Assembly: GCA_017430365.1 (NCBI GenBank)
Contig: JAFRNC010000004.1
Coordinates: 361,863-425,862, forward strand
Source: Bacteroidales bacterium
Lineage (GTDB): Bacteria; Bacteroidota; Bacteroidia; Bacteroidales; UBA932
Length of the DNA: 64,000 bases
Reading direction: 5' to 3'
Positions 1 to 9,000 of the stretch are shown in pieces; the first letter of the stretch is position 1; every line of letters starts with the position of its first letter. The translations under genes were made by a program, and so were the position numbers. Under the pieces are notes generated by a model, which saw only the letters and a program-made list of their open reading frames with translations, ran no database searches and had not been told where the DNA came from.

Positions 1-397
1 ATCGGACAATGGCTATGACATCTGAATTGTACGGTGCTTTTACAATGATTTCCGAATGAGGGGTGTAATCATCATAGTACTGATTCTCCCCATACCATCT
101 AGAATAAGGCTGTGCGCCGTTTGATAGAGAATTATCCCCATAGAGACTCTCTAAACGTCGATTCTCTGCCTCTATACGTTCCCGCTCTTCCCTCAGGCGT
201 TTCTCTTCTTTCGCCGTCTCAATACGCTCTCGGGCATCTTGTACATAAGAGCTGGTGGGGTACTTTTTGATAAACTCTTCGAACCCTTGGATATCATCTC
301 TTTTAATGTGGTAGAACTCAGACTTATGATTTGTATCACATCCCCATACAAATAATAAAGAGATAACAATTACAATGATTGATTTTACTCGACCCAT
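1..397 (-). CDS. Partial lipoprotein, last visible gene of the cytoskeleton/stator operon
   Basis: An open frame starts with ATG at 397 and runs off the left edge of the window without a stop (132 codons visible). The N-terminus is a short basic stretch, a hydrophobic segment and a lipobox (LFVWGC), so an outer- or inner-membrane lipoprotein is expected. After the Cys comes a short segment resembling one TPR/BamD-like helical hairpin (FEEFIKKYPTSSYVQDA), then a highly charged coiled-coil run rich in Glu and Arg, then a Tyr-rich linker and the beginning of another domain. It follows the nuclease gene by 79 bp on the same strand, the largest gap in the operon, so it could have its own promoter. 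I do not recognise the family; the C-terminal half is not in the window. Confidence 0.75.
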   Translation of the reverse strand, partial: MGRVKSIIVIVISLLFVWGCDTNHKSEFYHIKRDDIQGFEEFIKKYPTSSYVQDARERIETAKEEKRLREERERIEAENRRLESLYGDNSLSNGAQPYSRWYGENQYYDDYTPHSEIIVKAPYNSDVIAIVR

Positions 398-476
398 AAT
401 AATCAACTAATTAAATGAAAACCACTTCTCCACGTGTATAGCTAAAGTTGGCCATTCATATATGTCATATTTACAA

Positions 477-1313
477 TTATCGTCCCCAAATACGTGGGTC
501 ATATTTACTTTCGCATACCTCTTCAATTCTATCATCAAGACCTGGGAATAAGTCAATTCCTAGCGTACTCTCCAGCTCATTGACGGTGCACCAGTAATAG
601 CTTGGATTATGGTGTGTAGACTCATTGGGAAGGACCATCGCAATGGAGTGAAAAACTCCATCAATCCTTACTAAAAAGGCCTTGAAAAACGCATCTGGTA
701 TTACTACACCATGTTCCCCAAGTGTCCCATACTTGTTCTCTCCAATAATAGGCCCACAAATAATGAAAACACTGCCATAACGCGATGCCATACGCCTAGC
801 CATCTTTTCGGTTGTAGCCCAATCCCCCGAATTAAACTCCCCATTTTGAGGACAAATATTACTTAAATAAAAGGACTCTTCATACGCTTGTGCTGACCAC
901 CGCATGTCCGCACGGGGCGCCATATGCCCTCTTTGCCACCCTTTATCGTTCTTATAATCTTCTCGATATGCCGTTCGTTCTCCATTGGTTTCGGGATCCC
1001 ATCGAAAAGATTCTTTTCCTTTAACTTTCTCTAGGGGATTAGCTTCCTGAGCCGTAAGTTCATATGCGACCCAATTCGGTATTAATGTCTTTCTATTATA
1101 AGAGCAAGAATAACCAGTATGTACAAAGACTTCTTCGTTTGCTTTCAAAGATGGCCATTCCAACGGGGTGGAAGGACCTATCCCCACATGAGTACGCCTT
1201 TCAATACGCCTAGCTTTCCTCTGACTCATTTTTTGTGTTGACGTTTCAACTTGTGCCCTAGACAAGGGCGCAAGTAAGAGAAACACTACCACAAAAAAAA
1301 TGAAACGTTTCAT
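477..1313 (-). CDS. Secreted DNA/RNA non-specific endonuclease (NUC/EndA family)
   Basis: 278 residues with a clear signal peptide (hydrophobic residues 4-20 ending LSRA-Q), so the enzyme acts outside the cytoplasm. The body matches the Serratia nuclease/NucA fold: the catalytic motif reads QRGHMAPRADM with His about 130, and the metal-binding segment is NICPQNGEFNSGDW around residues 152-165 (Asn about 161). The usual first residue of DRGH is Asp; here it is Gln, but the catalytic His and metal Asn are kept, so activity is plausible. Family members cut single- and double-stranded DNA and RNA in a Mg-dependent way. The gene begins 3 bp after the trypsin-like gene, so the two are probably translated from one message. 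Inside a machine operon it could be an exported cargo or a periplasmic effector; that is inference. Confidence 0.85.
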   Translation of the reverse strand: MKRFIFFVVVFLLLAPLSRAQVETSTQKMSQRKARRIERRTHVGIGPSTPLEWPSLKANEEVFVHTGYSCSYNRKTLIPNWVAYELTAQEANPLEKVKGKESFRWDPETNGERTAYREDYKNDKGWQRGHMAPRADMRWSAQAYEESFYLSNICPQNGEFNSGDWATTEKMARRMASRYGSVFIICGPIIGENKYGTLGEHGVVIPDAFFKAFLVRIDGVFHSIAMVLPNESTHHNPSYYWCTVNELESTLGIDLFPGLDDRIEEVCESKYDPRIWGR

Positions 1314-1316
1314 CAG

Positions 1317-2120
1317 TTAACGGATGTGTCGTTTTACAACGTCAATGCTGATTGCATAATTCAGATTTGCCCCTGAATCATCCAATCCGCCAGATGTAAT
1401 GCCTATCACCTCCCCATATTCATTCAATAAAGCTCCTCCACTGCTCCCATGGTCAATAGGAACACTAATCTGCAAGTAATCATTCTCTCGAATCTGAGAA
1501 ATCATTCCATCAGATAAAGTATTGTCCAATCCCCGGGGGCTTCCTATAGCATAAGCTTTATCGCCTACAGATGGCCTTTTACTGGCCATGCGCAAATAAT
1601 TAAACCTATTCGATTTCGATTCGACATTGAAAATGATGATATCTTCATCTTGACTTTTATACAGCACATCTTTGACCTTGTACTGTGAACCGTTTGTGGT
1701 TAATATCCATTCACCGCCTACTGCCGTGCCAGCGAAAACGTGATAATTGCTTACAGCTGTACCTGTCGATGAAATGAAAAAGCCAGAGCCTTGGTAACGC
1801 TGATTTGTGGTCGACGTTATCATCATAAACACCGCACTTGCACACTTTTCGTAAATTTGTTTTCCTGATAAAACGGAACCATCAGAATCGGCCAAACGAT
1901 GTTCGGGTACTGAAAGAGGTTTCTCATCGTTAATCGCGGGAATCTCCTTGGTTTCTTGGCTTTGGACCCTGTTATGTCGTGCTGCCCGACGAGAACTACC
2001 ATTGCTTGTATTCTCTATCGGCACATTTCGACGGTAAGAAGATCCTGTTCGCCCTCTTCTAGAGCAAGATCCACAAACAATAGTAGAAAATATCAATAGA
2101 ATAAGAACAAACTTTTTCAT
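1317..2120 (-). CDS. Trypsin-like (S1C/HtrA-type) serine protease lipoprotein
   Basis: 267 residues. The N-terminus is a lipoprotein signal with Cys19 in IVCGSC, followed by a low-complexity Arg/Ser-rich linker to about residue 85. The protease domain has a complete triad by eye: His127 in SNYHVFAG, Asp160 in SQDEDIIIF, and Ser227 in DHGSSGG, with the HtrA-like AIGSPRGL segment between. No PDZ domain follows; the protein ends soon after the protease core, so it is a stand-alone protease domain tethered to a membrane. Start ATG overlaps the stop of the upstream MotB-like gene by 4 bp, a sign of translational coupling. It may process a component of the neighbouring envelope complex or be its effector; neither is shown by sequence. 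Confidence 0.88.
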   Translation of the reverse strand: MKKFVLILLIFSTIVCGSCSRRGRTGSSYRRNVPIENTSNGSSRRAARHNRVQSQETKEIPAINDEKPLSVPEHRLADSDGSVLSGKQIYEKCASAVFMMITSTTNQRYQGSGFFISSTGTAVSNYHVFAGTAVGGEWILTTNGSQYKVKDVLYKSQDEDIIIFNVESKSNRFNYLRMASKRPSVGDKAYAIGSPRGLDNTLSDGMISQIRENDYLQISVPIDHGSSGGALLNEYGEVIGITSGGLDDSGANLNYAISIDVVKRHIR

Positions 2121-2842
2121 TCTACTTTTCTTTTAAAGCGTGGCTGTCTCCTCTTTTGAACCTTAAGGATACTAGTGGTTAATGAATCTGCGGATGATAA
2201 GACACCGGGTTTAGGGATAATATGGATAACAAATCGTTGATTCTTTTTATTGCTTTGATTATCAGGCTGTATACGAAACTTACTCGCTTGACCACTACCA
2301 GAGATAATAACTTCACATGGAAGATCATCGAAAACAATCCGGTTTCTTGACCAATACTTTACTAATGCCAAGGCTCTTGCATAACTTAGTTCATAGTTGG
2401 CAACCCACCCATCTTTAGAGCTTTGTCCTTCAACGATAAGAAGATAGTCGGCATTAAGGGTAAGGGTATCTTGCTTAGCTGCTATCATGAAATCGCGAAT
2501 AGCTTTTCCTGCTTCTATGAGTTTTTGTTTATCTTCTATGGAAATATCATCAATATTATCGCTACCTGTTCTAAACGAGATATTAATATCTTTCAAAGTA
2601 TGCCTCTTGAATAGGGAATCATACTCAAAGTATCTATTATCTATATGTTGGATAGATTTTTCTATTTCTTGCCCTTTATTAATAAGTTCGGTAAGATGCT
2701 GATTCTGCTCAATAACGTCCTTAAGTTGCCCATGTTGAATAGAAATGGCCAAAATGAACAAGACAAGCATCACAAAAAACAGACTTGTCATCAAATCCGA
2801 GTAACTTGTCCAGAAAAAAGACTCTTTCTTCCCTTTTTTCAT
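2117..2842 (-). CDS. MotB/ZorB-like stator protein with OmpA-like domain
   Basis: 241 residues. A short basic N-terminus leads into one membrane helix that carries the MotB/ZorB signature WTSYSDLMTSLFFVML; Asp16 aligns with the ion-carrying Asp of MotB. A coiled-coil plug/linker region (about residues 45-75) is followed by an OmpA-like periplasmic domain (about 95-215) with LLIVEGQSSKDG, ELSYARALALVKYW and NQRFVIHI, expected to hold peptidoglycan. In flagellar and Zorya stators such a protein pairs with a MotA/ZorA channel and converts ion flow to rotation. The MotA-like partner lies two genes upstream, with a second MotB-like gene between. The gene overlaps the protease gene by 4 bp. Function as an ion-driven stator is inferred from motif and context. 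Confidence 0.85.
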   Translation of the reverse strand: MKKGKKESFFWTSYSDLMTSLFFVMLVLFILAISIQHGQLKDVIEQNQHLTELINKGQEIEKSIQHIDNRYFEYDSLFKRHTLKDINISFRTGSDNIDDISIEDKQKLIEAGKAIRDFMIAAKQDTLTLNADYLLIVEGQSSKDGWVANYELSYARALALVKYWSRNRIVFDDLPCEVIISGSGQASKFRIQPDNQSNKKNQRFVIHIIPKPGVLSSADSLTTSILKVQKRRQPRFKRKVE

Positions 2843-2858
2843 ACTCCATTAACTCTCT

Positions 2859-3455
2859 CTATAATACAAATATGGACACATAATCCCCATGATTATTGCC
2901 ATTCCCTTTTAATTGATTCAACTCTACTTCTCCAGAAATAAAACATCGGCAGTTAGCTAAATCAAAAGTTATCCCATTACTATACCAATATCGATATAAA
3001 CTCTCTGCTAGCATATAGCCAGCGGCACTAGTAGAAGAACGGCCCTCAATAATTAAATAATGAGCCACTTCAGGAAAAGACGAACATAGTGCATTAATCG
3101 AGGCGTTAAGGCTTTTACCTGCTTCTATGACGGATGGTTCCAATTGAGGCCAGATAGTCTGATTATCCATCAAGAATAATTGAGAACTATTTTTAAGTCT
3201 ATAATGGCAAAAAGAAGAATCAAAAACAAAATACAAAGGATCAAGATTAAGAAAAACTTGTTTATGGGAAAGAGAATCAATCTTTCGTTCCAAGCTATCT
3301 ATAAATAGTTCCTGCTTCTTGTTTCTATCTGACAATTTCTTTTGTTGGCGAATTATACCAGCCAACGAAAACATCACAAGAGCAAGAATAACAAAGAACG
3401 CTAACAAGAAGATAGCGTTTGACGACAGATTACCGCGCTTATGAGAGATACTCAT
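2859..3455 (-). CDS. Second MotB/OmpA-like membrane protein lacking the stator Asp
   Basis: 198 residues with one membrane helix (about 14-35, SNAIFLLAFFVILALVMF), a short coiled coil (about 38-65) and an OmpA-like periplasmic domain (about 100-195; HYLIIEGRSS, AESLYRYWYSNG). Its layout copies that of the neighbouring 241-residue protein, and the domain equivalents (LIIEGRSS versus LIVEGQSS; AESLYRYWYSN versus ARALALVKYWSRN) suggest paralogy. The conserved Asp of the MotB membrane helix is absent. It starts with an ATGA overlap with the MotA-like gene, so the three are probably produced in a fixed ratio. It may be a non-conducting partner in a heterodimer, or a structural anchor. Confidence in the fold is moderate because the domain is divergent. 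Confidence 0.7.
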   Translation of the reverse strand: MSISHKRGNLSSNAIFLLAFFVILALVMFSLAGIIRQQKKLSDRNKKQELFIDSLERKIDSLSHKQVFLNLDPLYFVFDSSFCHYRLKNSSQLFLMDNQTIWPQLEPSVIEAGKSLNASINALCSSFPEVAHYLIIEGRSSTSAAGYMLAESLYRYWYSNGITFDLANCRCFISGEVELNQLKGNGNNHGDYVSIFVL

Positions 3456-5098
3456 GATTTAAATAATACAGTGTACAAGATAGCGATACAAGCAGCGCAT
3501 ACTAATCCCCCTACAACATACAATAATACTTTTATCCAGCGAGGAAATACTTGAACGTCTTCAAGATGAGAATCTTTACCTAATAATTTCTCAATTTCAC
3601 TGATATCAACACCAGCCTTAGAAGAGGCAAGAGCTTTGATTGCTGATGAGAGATTATCAAACTTCCTTCCTTGATCGGCTGAAGACTCTTGCATTTTATG
3701 CAAAATATCCTTAACAGCTCTCATATTTTTAAGCTCCTCAGTGAGGGAGTCTAACTCTGCTATACGAGACTGAAAAGTCTGTTTCATAGATTCCATTTGT
3801 TGGGCCAAAGCCTCATCAAAGAGCCTACGACTTTCAGCTATAGAGTTTAGAGCGGCCGTTCTGTGCTCGACTAAAGCATTCATCATATTGGTCTGCTCAT
3901 CGCTGACAACTCTATTAAACTCAAATTGACGTTCCTGTAAATGCGTCTGTAAAGCACTGAACTGGGAGGTGGTGCTTTGGGTCAATCTTGAAACAGCTTC
4001 TGAAAGGCGAACGTCAGTATCTCCTATTGTTGTAGATATAAGACTTTTCATCGCTTCGAGATTTGCCCTTTCATCCTTGAAGAATTGGGCCATCTCTTCA
4101 ATCAATCTCGTTCGTTCATTGGCATCATCAAGTTTTTGAATCAATTCTCGTGCGGTATTCACATAATTATTGATACCGTGCACATACTGTCCAAACTGGC
4201 CTATTTCTTCAGTGCAATTTCTAAGATGATCATAAACCTCAACATTCGCTGTAGCTATCCTTGTAATATTCAGGTGATTAATCTTTTGCAATAATTGACC
4301 CTGATCTTTCGTCGCTTCTTTTACAGTCTGGAGAGTTTCCTTAAGTTCATTATTATTAACAGAAAATGTATTGTTAAAATCATTGAGATTTGCCGCTAGA
4401 TGATGTAATGCTTCGGCCGCGTCAGAAGAAAGTTCAGGAAGCAACGAGGCCTGAATCCAGCTTAGGAAGGTATTTTTGTTCGCCTCGACTGTAACTTTAG
4501 AATCCTTCGCCTTAGAAGATCCCACCGTAGTCAAGATAATACCAAAAATACTAGCAATCATCGCTAATCCCACCCCAAGAAGGAGCGCGGTAATCCCGTT
4601 TGCACCAGATCCAGCTGCGCCTGTTGCTCCAAGCAATTTATGAAGATCCCCGCAGATAATCAGAGATAAGACCCCGATAATAATGCCCGCCATCGTTCCC
4701 ATAAGACCATAATAAAGTGGAATGGGAACCTGTGAAGATATCTCTTCGTCTACAGAATCGCAGTTTCTGTCAACGATGTCTTTAATTAGATGATAATCTG
4801 CTATTGAGCCCTTGTTATTAGCCAAGTACTGGTTTATCGAATTGAGAATAGCGTTCAATGTCACATTATAATGTGAACATGAAATTCCATTCACAAATCC
4901 CGTATTCTCATCCTTTTTTATTGTACAGTCAACTTCAGGATGGCTAGTGAATATATCACGATAATTCTTAATCTTCTTTACTGTTGAAGTATACGTCTTG
5001 AATTGGAAATATAGAATAATCCCTACAACACATAGAGTAAGGACAATTTCTATAATAATACTTCGGCCTAATTCAATAATGCTTGGATCTATTCCCAT
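3452..5098 (-). CDS. MotA/ZorA/ExbB-like channel protein with long coiled-coil tail
   Basis: About 548 residues from the ATG at 5098; a GTG at 5110 is possible but overlaps the upstream stop, and the ATG leaves a normal 8 bp gap. Membrane helices lie near residues 15-35, 130-150 and 168-192. The second and third carry the MotA/TolQ/ExbB pattern: YYGLMGTMAGIIIGV and ITALLLGVGLAMIASIFG. Residues about 225-500 form a long, heptad-rich coiled coil like the cytoplasmic tail of ZorA, and unlike ZorA the protein ends with another hydrophobic helix (WIKVLLYVVGGLVCAACIAI). It should form the pentameric channel around MotB-like subunits. Together with the two MotB-like genes it makes a stator-like module; what the tail contacts is unknown, the tubulin- or actin-like proteins being attractive candidates. 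Confidence 0.82.
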   Translation of the reverse strand: MGIDPSIIELGRSIIIEIVLTLCVVGIILYFQFKTYTSTVKKIKNYRDIFTSHPEVDCTIKKDENTGFVNGISCSHYNVTLNAILNSINQYLANNKGSIADYHLIKDIVDRNCDSVDEEISSQVPIPLYYGLMGTMAGIIIGVLSLIICGDLHKLLGATGAAGSGANGITALLLGVGLAMIASIFGIILTTVGSSKAKDSKVTVEANKNTFLSWIQASLLPELSSDAAEALHHLAANLNDFNNTFSVNNNELKETLQTVKEATKDQGQLLQKINHLNITRIATANVEVYDHLRNCTEEIGQFGQYVHGINNYVNTARELIQKLDDANERTRLIEEMAQFFKDERANLEAMKSLISTTIGDTDVRLSEAVSRLTQSTTSQFSALQTHLQERQFEFNRVVSDEQTNMMNALVEHRTAALNSIAESRRLFDEALAQQMESMKQTFQSRIAELDSLTEELKNMRAVKDILHKMQESSADQGRKFDNLSSAIKALASSKAGVDISEIEKLLGKDSHLEDVQVFPRWIKVLLYVVGGLVCAACIAILYTVLFKS

Positions 5099-5106
5099 GA
5101 TAACTA

Positions 5107-6012
5107 TCACTCAAATTTTATGGTAGCTGGCTTAATTACTTTCCATTTTCCGTTAGACTGAAGGGAAGCCTCTCCCGCACTTACGGTAGTAATTCTCGAA
5201 GATCCATCAAGGCCACCTTCTATTTTGCAAACCCCATCAAAAGTACCATCAACATTTGCTTTTGCAGTCTCAAAATCCCCACAAAATTCAAAAAATGAAA
5301 CGCCATCTCCCTTAATTGATAAACGAAATTGTGCAACTTCAGGAGAGCATTGGTTCATAAAGCCATCCTTGAAATTTTTAGCGTATTGCATAGGTGTACT
5401 CAAACCCTGTTCAGCCGTCCCACTATCATCTCTTTTTTGCCCACTATCATGAAGTTGTCCTGTCTGCGTTAAACCATGACTCTCCGAACTTGAATTGCTA
5501 TAATACTCTCCTCGCTTACTCTTATTTCCTTCCTGTTTGGATAGTTCTTCAAGTTGTTTCTGAAGTTCGGAGACTTTTCTACTTAGCTCTGTAATACTAG
5601 TTTTGAGGGTATAATACTCTGACTTCAGCACAAATTTATCTACTAAACGCTGACTATTACTAGTAACATCTTTTATTCTCTCATCGCTTGGCCCCCTGCC
5701 CCTCAATATCAGAAATATAATAGCTAAAAGTTCTATTAACTCAACGACTAAGTGAGGATAATTAGCGGCTCTTTTTCTCTCTGTGTTTTTAATAGAAAAA
5801 CCCGTTACAGTGGTGAAATTAACAGGGGCGATAGTGCCATCCGGTAATGCGACTTCCGCCTCTATCTTAGGTGTATAGCTAATGACTTCTTGATTATTCT
5901 CGTAGTTGGCTCCACTTTGAATAATAAATCTTTGGGAGCTACGGCCTGTGTTTCCACACGAAACACAAGCCATAACAATAGCGAAAAGTGTAATGATCTT
6001 TTTCATTATCAT
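5107..6012 (-). CDS. Lipoprotein with internal membrane helix and coiled coil, unknown family
   Basis: 301 residues. The N-terminus is a lipoprotein signal (ATG at 6012 or two codons later) ending VMACVSC-G. After a beta-rich segment (to about residue 75) there is a second hydrophobic stretch (LVVELIELLAIIFLIL, about 88-104), a coiled coil (about 130-165), a Ser/Gly/Gln-rich linker and a C-terminal beta-rich domain (about 215-301; FRLSIKGDGVSFFEFCGDF, GKWKVIKPATIKFE) that resembles small secreted beta domains but is not recognised. Its stop is 8 bp from the start of the MotA-like gene and its start follows the actin-like gene by 3 bp. An envelope adaptor between cytoplasmic filament proteins and the stator is possible but unproven. 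Confidence 0.7.
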   Translation of the reverse strand: MIMKKIITLFAIVMACVSCGNTGRSSQRFIIQSGANYENNQEVISYTPKIEAEVALPDGTIAPVNFTTVTGFSIKNTERKRAANYPHLVVELIELLAIIFLILRGRGPSDERIKDVTSNSQRLVDKFVLKSEYYTLKTSITELSRKVSELQKQLEELSKQEGNKSKRGEYYSNSSSESHGLTQTGQLHDSGQKRDDSGTAEQGLSTPMQYAKNFKDGFMNQCSPEVAQFRLSIKGDGVSFFEFCGDFETAKANVDGTFDGVCKIEGGLDGSSRITTVSAGEASLQSNGKWKVIKPATIKFE

Positions 6013-6015
6013 CCG

Positions 6016-9000
6016 TTAAGTTCTATCAATAAGGGAACCAGCAAGTCTATTTAATACCCCAACAAGAGGGTAGAAGAACAAGGACTCTTCAATGACATCT
6101 TCTTCTTGGACTTCTTCGAATTTCCGGTGTAAACCATTATCCGTAATTGTTTGAATGTCTCTTTTGCAAACATCCTTTGCGACATTGATAGAATCAGCAT
6201 TAATGCCGAAATACTGCCTAAATGAGAAAACGTCGTTTAGTTCAAATAGAAATTTAAAGAAAGTTTGAACTTGCTTAGCAGTGTTCTCAATATCAATATC
6301 AGTAATATCTGCATACTTCTCATTAATAATAAACGAGGAATTATCCGAACCCTTTAGGACTACCTTAGTTTCAGCTATGGAGAGATAATCTTGCTTTGCT
6401 CCATTAGTTATACCTCCCTTACATGTAACCTCTTTAGGTCGGTTGGGGTTATAACTAATTTCCAGGCCATCTGCATGGTATTCTCGGCCATATAATTTTT
6501 CGAAAATAATTTTCGTAAAATTGGCAAGGATCTTGGTATCTGGAGATAGAACAGAGATAACTTTAGCACCATTCCCGCTGAAAGTGAGGTATCTAGGCAT
6601 CTCCATCCCCTTAGCTTTCATAATACTAGCTAGATGGTAAATTATAGCCGAATAGAAAATTAAGAATACTACTTTCTGATTGTCATCCAGGCTAAGTAAT
6701 TTATGGAAATCAACATCATCTGCAAATCCTTTTTCAATTACTTTTTTGTTCTGATTTAAGGAGAAGAAGAAAGATGCAATATCGGAAGAATCATTCCTTT
6801 CATCTAACAACTGGTAAACTTTTAGCAAATCTGGCATTTGATTTTTCTCAAGTAAAGAGCGAATCCTCTCTTTAAATTGACGAACGATACCATTCTGAAT
6901 AGCCCCACCACGGTCAGCATACGCATCGCCAAATATGGAATTTGCTGCGAAACGGAAAGAAGTGATATACTTAACTTTTCCTCGTTCGGCGATAACAATA
7001 TCCGATGTCCCCCCACCAATATCAATCGTCACGATTCTGGCTTGTCCGTATTGCCCTTTAAAAAACTCATACGGAGCAACGGATTCAGTCATTGAAAAGA
7101 TATTACTAAGGTCTTTCGAAAAATACTTCTCATAAGCTTCGTTCCAGACGCGCTCGAACATATTGTATCGGTTAAACGTCATGCTTATCGGATAGAACCA
7201 TATGATTTTCGTGCTCTCTAGTCTTCCATTATTCAGCAATACCTTGTTTCGTAATATCAAGAACAACGTTTCAATATATGATTGAATTCGCTTACTGATT
7301 TCCGGATCATTTGACCACTTGAGATTAGAAATCATACGATTATACATGTATTCCGCTCGCTTTTCATAGGTAAATGGAACATTAACATGTGCGAGCGGAA
7401 TTACTTGTCTATCCCAATCCGCATTTTTTGCCACAGATAGAATAGTTCTGATAGGGAATTCAAATTCTTTATCACGGCCGATCAATTGGGGCAAGAAATC
7501 AGCATCATAAATGTATTGACGCACCAATTCGTAATCTCCAAGCGTTTGGAGTTGCATATCTTCTTCTAAGATATTAAGAGACTGTGAAGGAGCTCCATTT
7601 ACACTATATTCAATATGTGTATTTGTGGTGCCCAGATCTATAGCAAAGGTGAATTGATCGGTACCATTCTGCTCTTTGAAAATCGGAATAATCAGTCCCG
7701 CATCTTGTCTAGATGATACCCTGATATAATCGAACAAAGAACCATCAATAGCATATGTTTGACACTCGTCAATATTCTGAGCAAAGTCATTTCTGACAAC
7801 TTTTTGAGAAGGGACAGGATTATACCCCCAATAGCTCTCTAAAGAAACAGATTCATCATTGGCAAATTTCGTTATCAGCCCCAACCGATAGTGAGCAAGA
7901 GCAGGGTCGTTATACTTGATATTAGACACCATTGCGAATGCGAAATTGAGATGTCGAATAGCGCCCTTATTATTCTTAGCATCAATATTTGGAACTATAT
8001 CCTCATAGTATGTACGATTATATTCAATAAAACCGCGCCGTATAGGAATTCTTAAAGTAACAATAACTCCCGTCGCTGTATCCTTCATCTCAAACATTCT
8101 AGGTCCCCCAGGGACAACTTGTCCCATTAATTCTTTTGGAGTAAAATACTTGAAGAAGAGGTCTTTGATAGGGAGTAAATAGCTCAGCCCCCTATCTGTA
8201 GTATAATTTCCATTGAAAAAAGCGCGTTCATTGAAATCCGATTCCATACAGATAATACTGTCCTCAAGAAAATCGCTTACTGTCAAATAAGGATACTGAG
8301 AACCATCGCTTGGTAAAATACGATCTGCAATTGGCGTATTATCCTTATAAGGAACCTTCGTTTGAATATTCCAAGGAGAAATTGTATACCTTAAGGATTG
8401 GTTAAACGAGCCATTGGGAAGGACTAAAGGTTGCTCTTGACATATCCGGCTAGAAATCACAAAATCGCTCACATTAGCAATCTGAGTGGGAGCTTGGATT
8501 TGCTTACGGAGAACGTAACCAAGAACTTCTACATCATTGCCAGATACATTATCAACAGACAAAACGGGATAATTAAGCAAATCATTTGCCTGTACCGCAT
8601 CAAGAGTCCGCTTCCGGGCATCATCAGAAAGAAAGTAGCATGCATCAAGATAAGCATTTACTTCCGGGAAACGAGATGCGAAGTTTGGAAGAGTTTTCTT
8701 TATTATCCACCAATATTTATGGTACTGGATATCTCTTTTATACAATGGCAAGAAACCATCGTCAAATGGCCGATCATCTCCAAAAAAGATATCATTTACA
8801 AAGGACATTGAATTAGCCGGGCAAAAAAATAGAGAAGCCGGAGAAGTAGCGCCAATTATGTTGATAGGAGATGGCCCATTCTTGTAATTCAGCAAATAAA
8901 TCCGCTGAAGAACATCAAAATTATAAGTGTCTGCATCTTGGCGGAGGAAAAGCTCATATGTTTTTGCTAACTGCCGATGAGCACTATTAGGGCTTTCTTG

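Noticed and set aside
2117..5098. Complete Zorya defence system
   Set aside because: ZorA- and ZorB-like genes are present, but no ZorC, ZorD helicase/Mrr or ZorE HNH-type gene is linked. Only the stator part is shared, so I do not call it Zorya.
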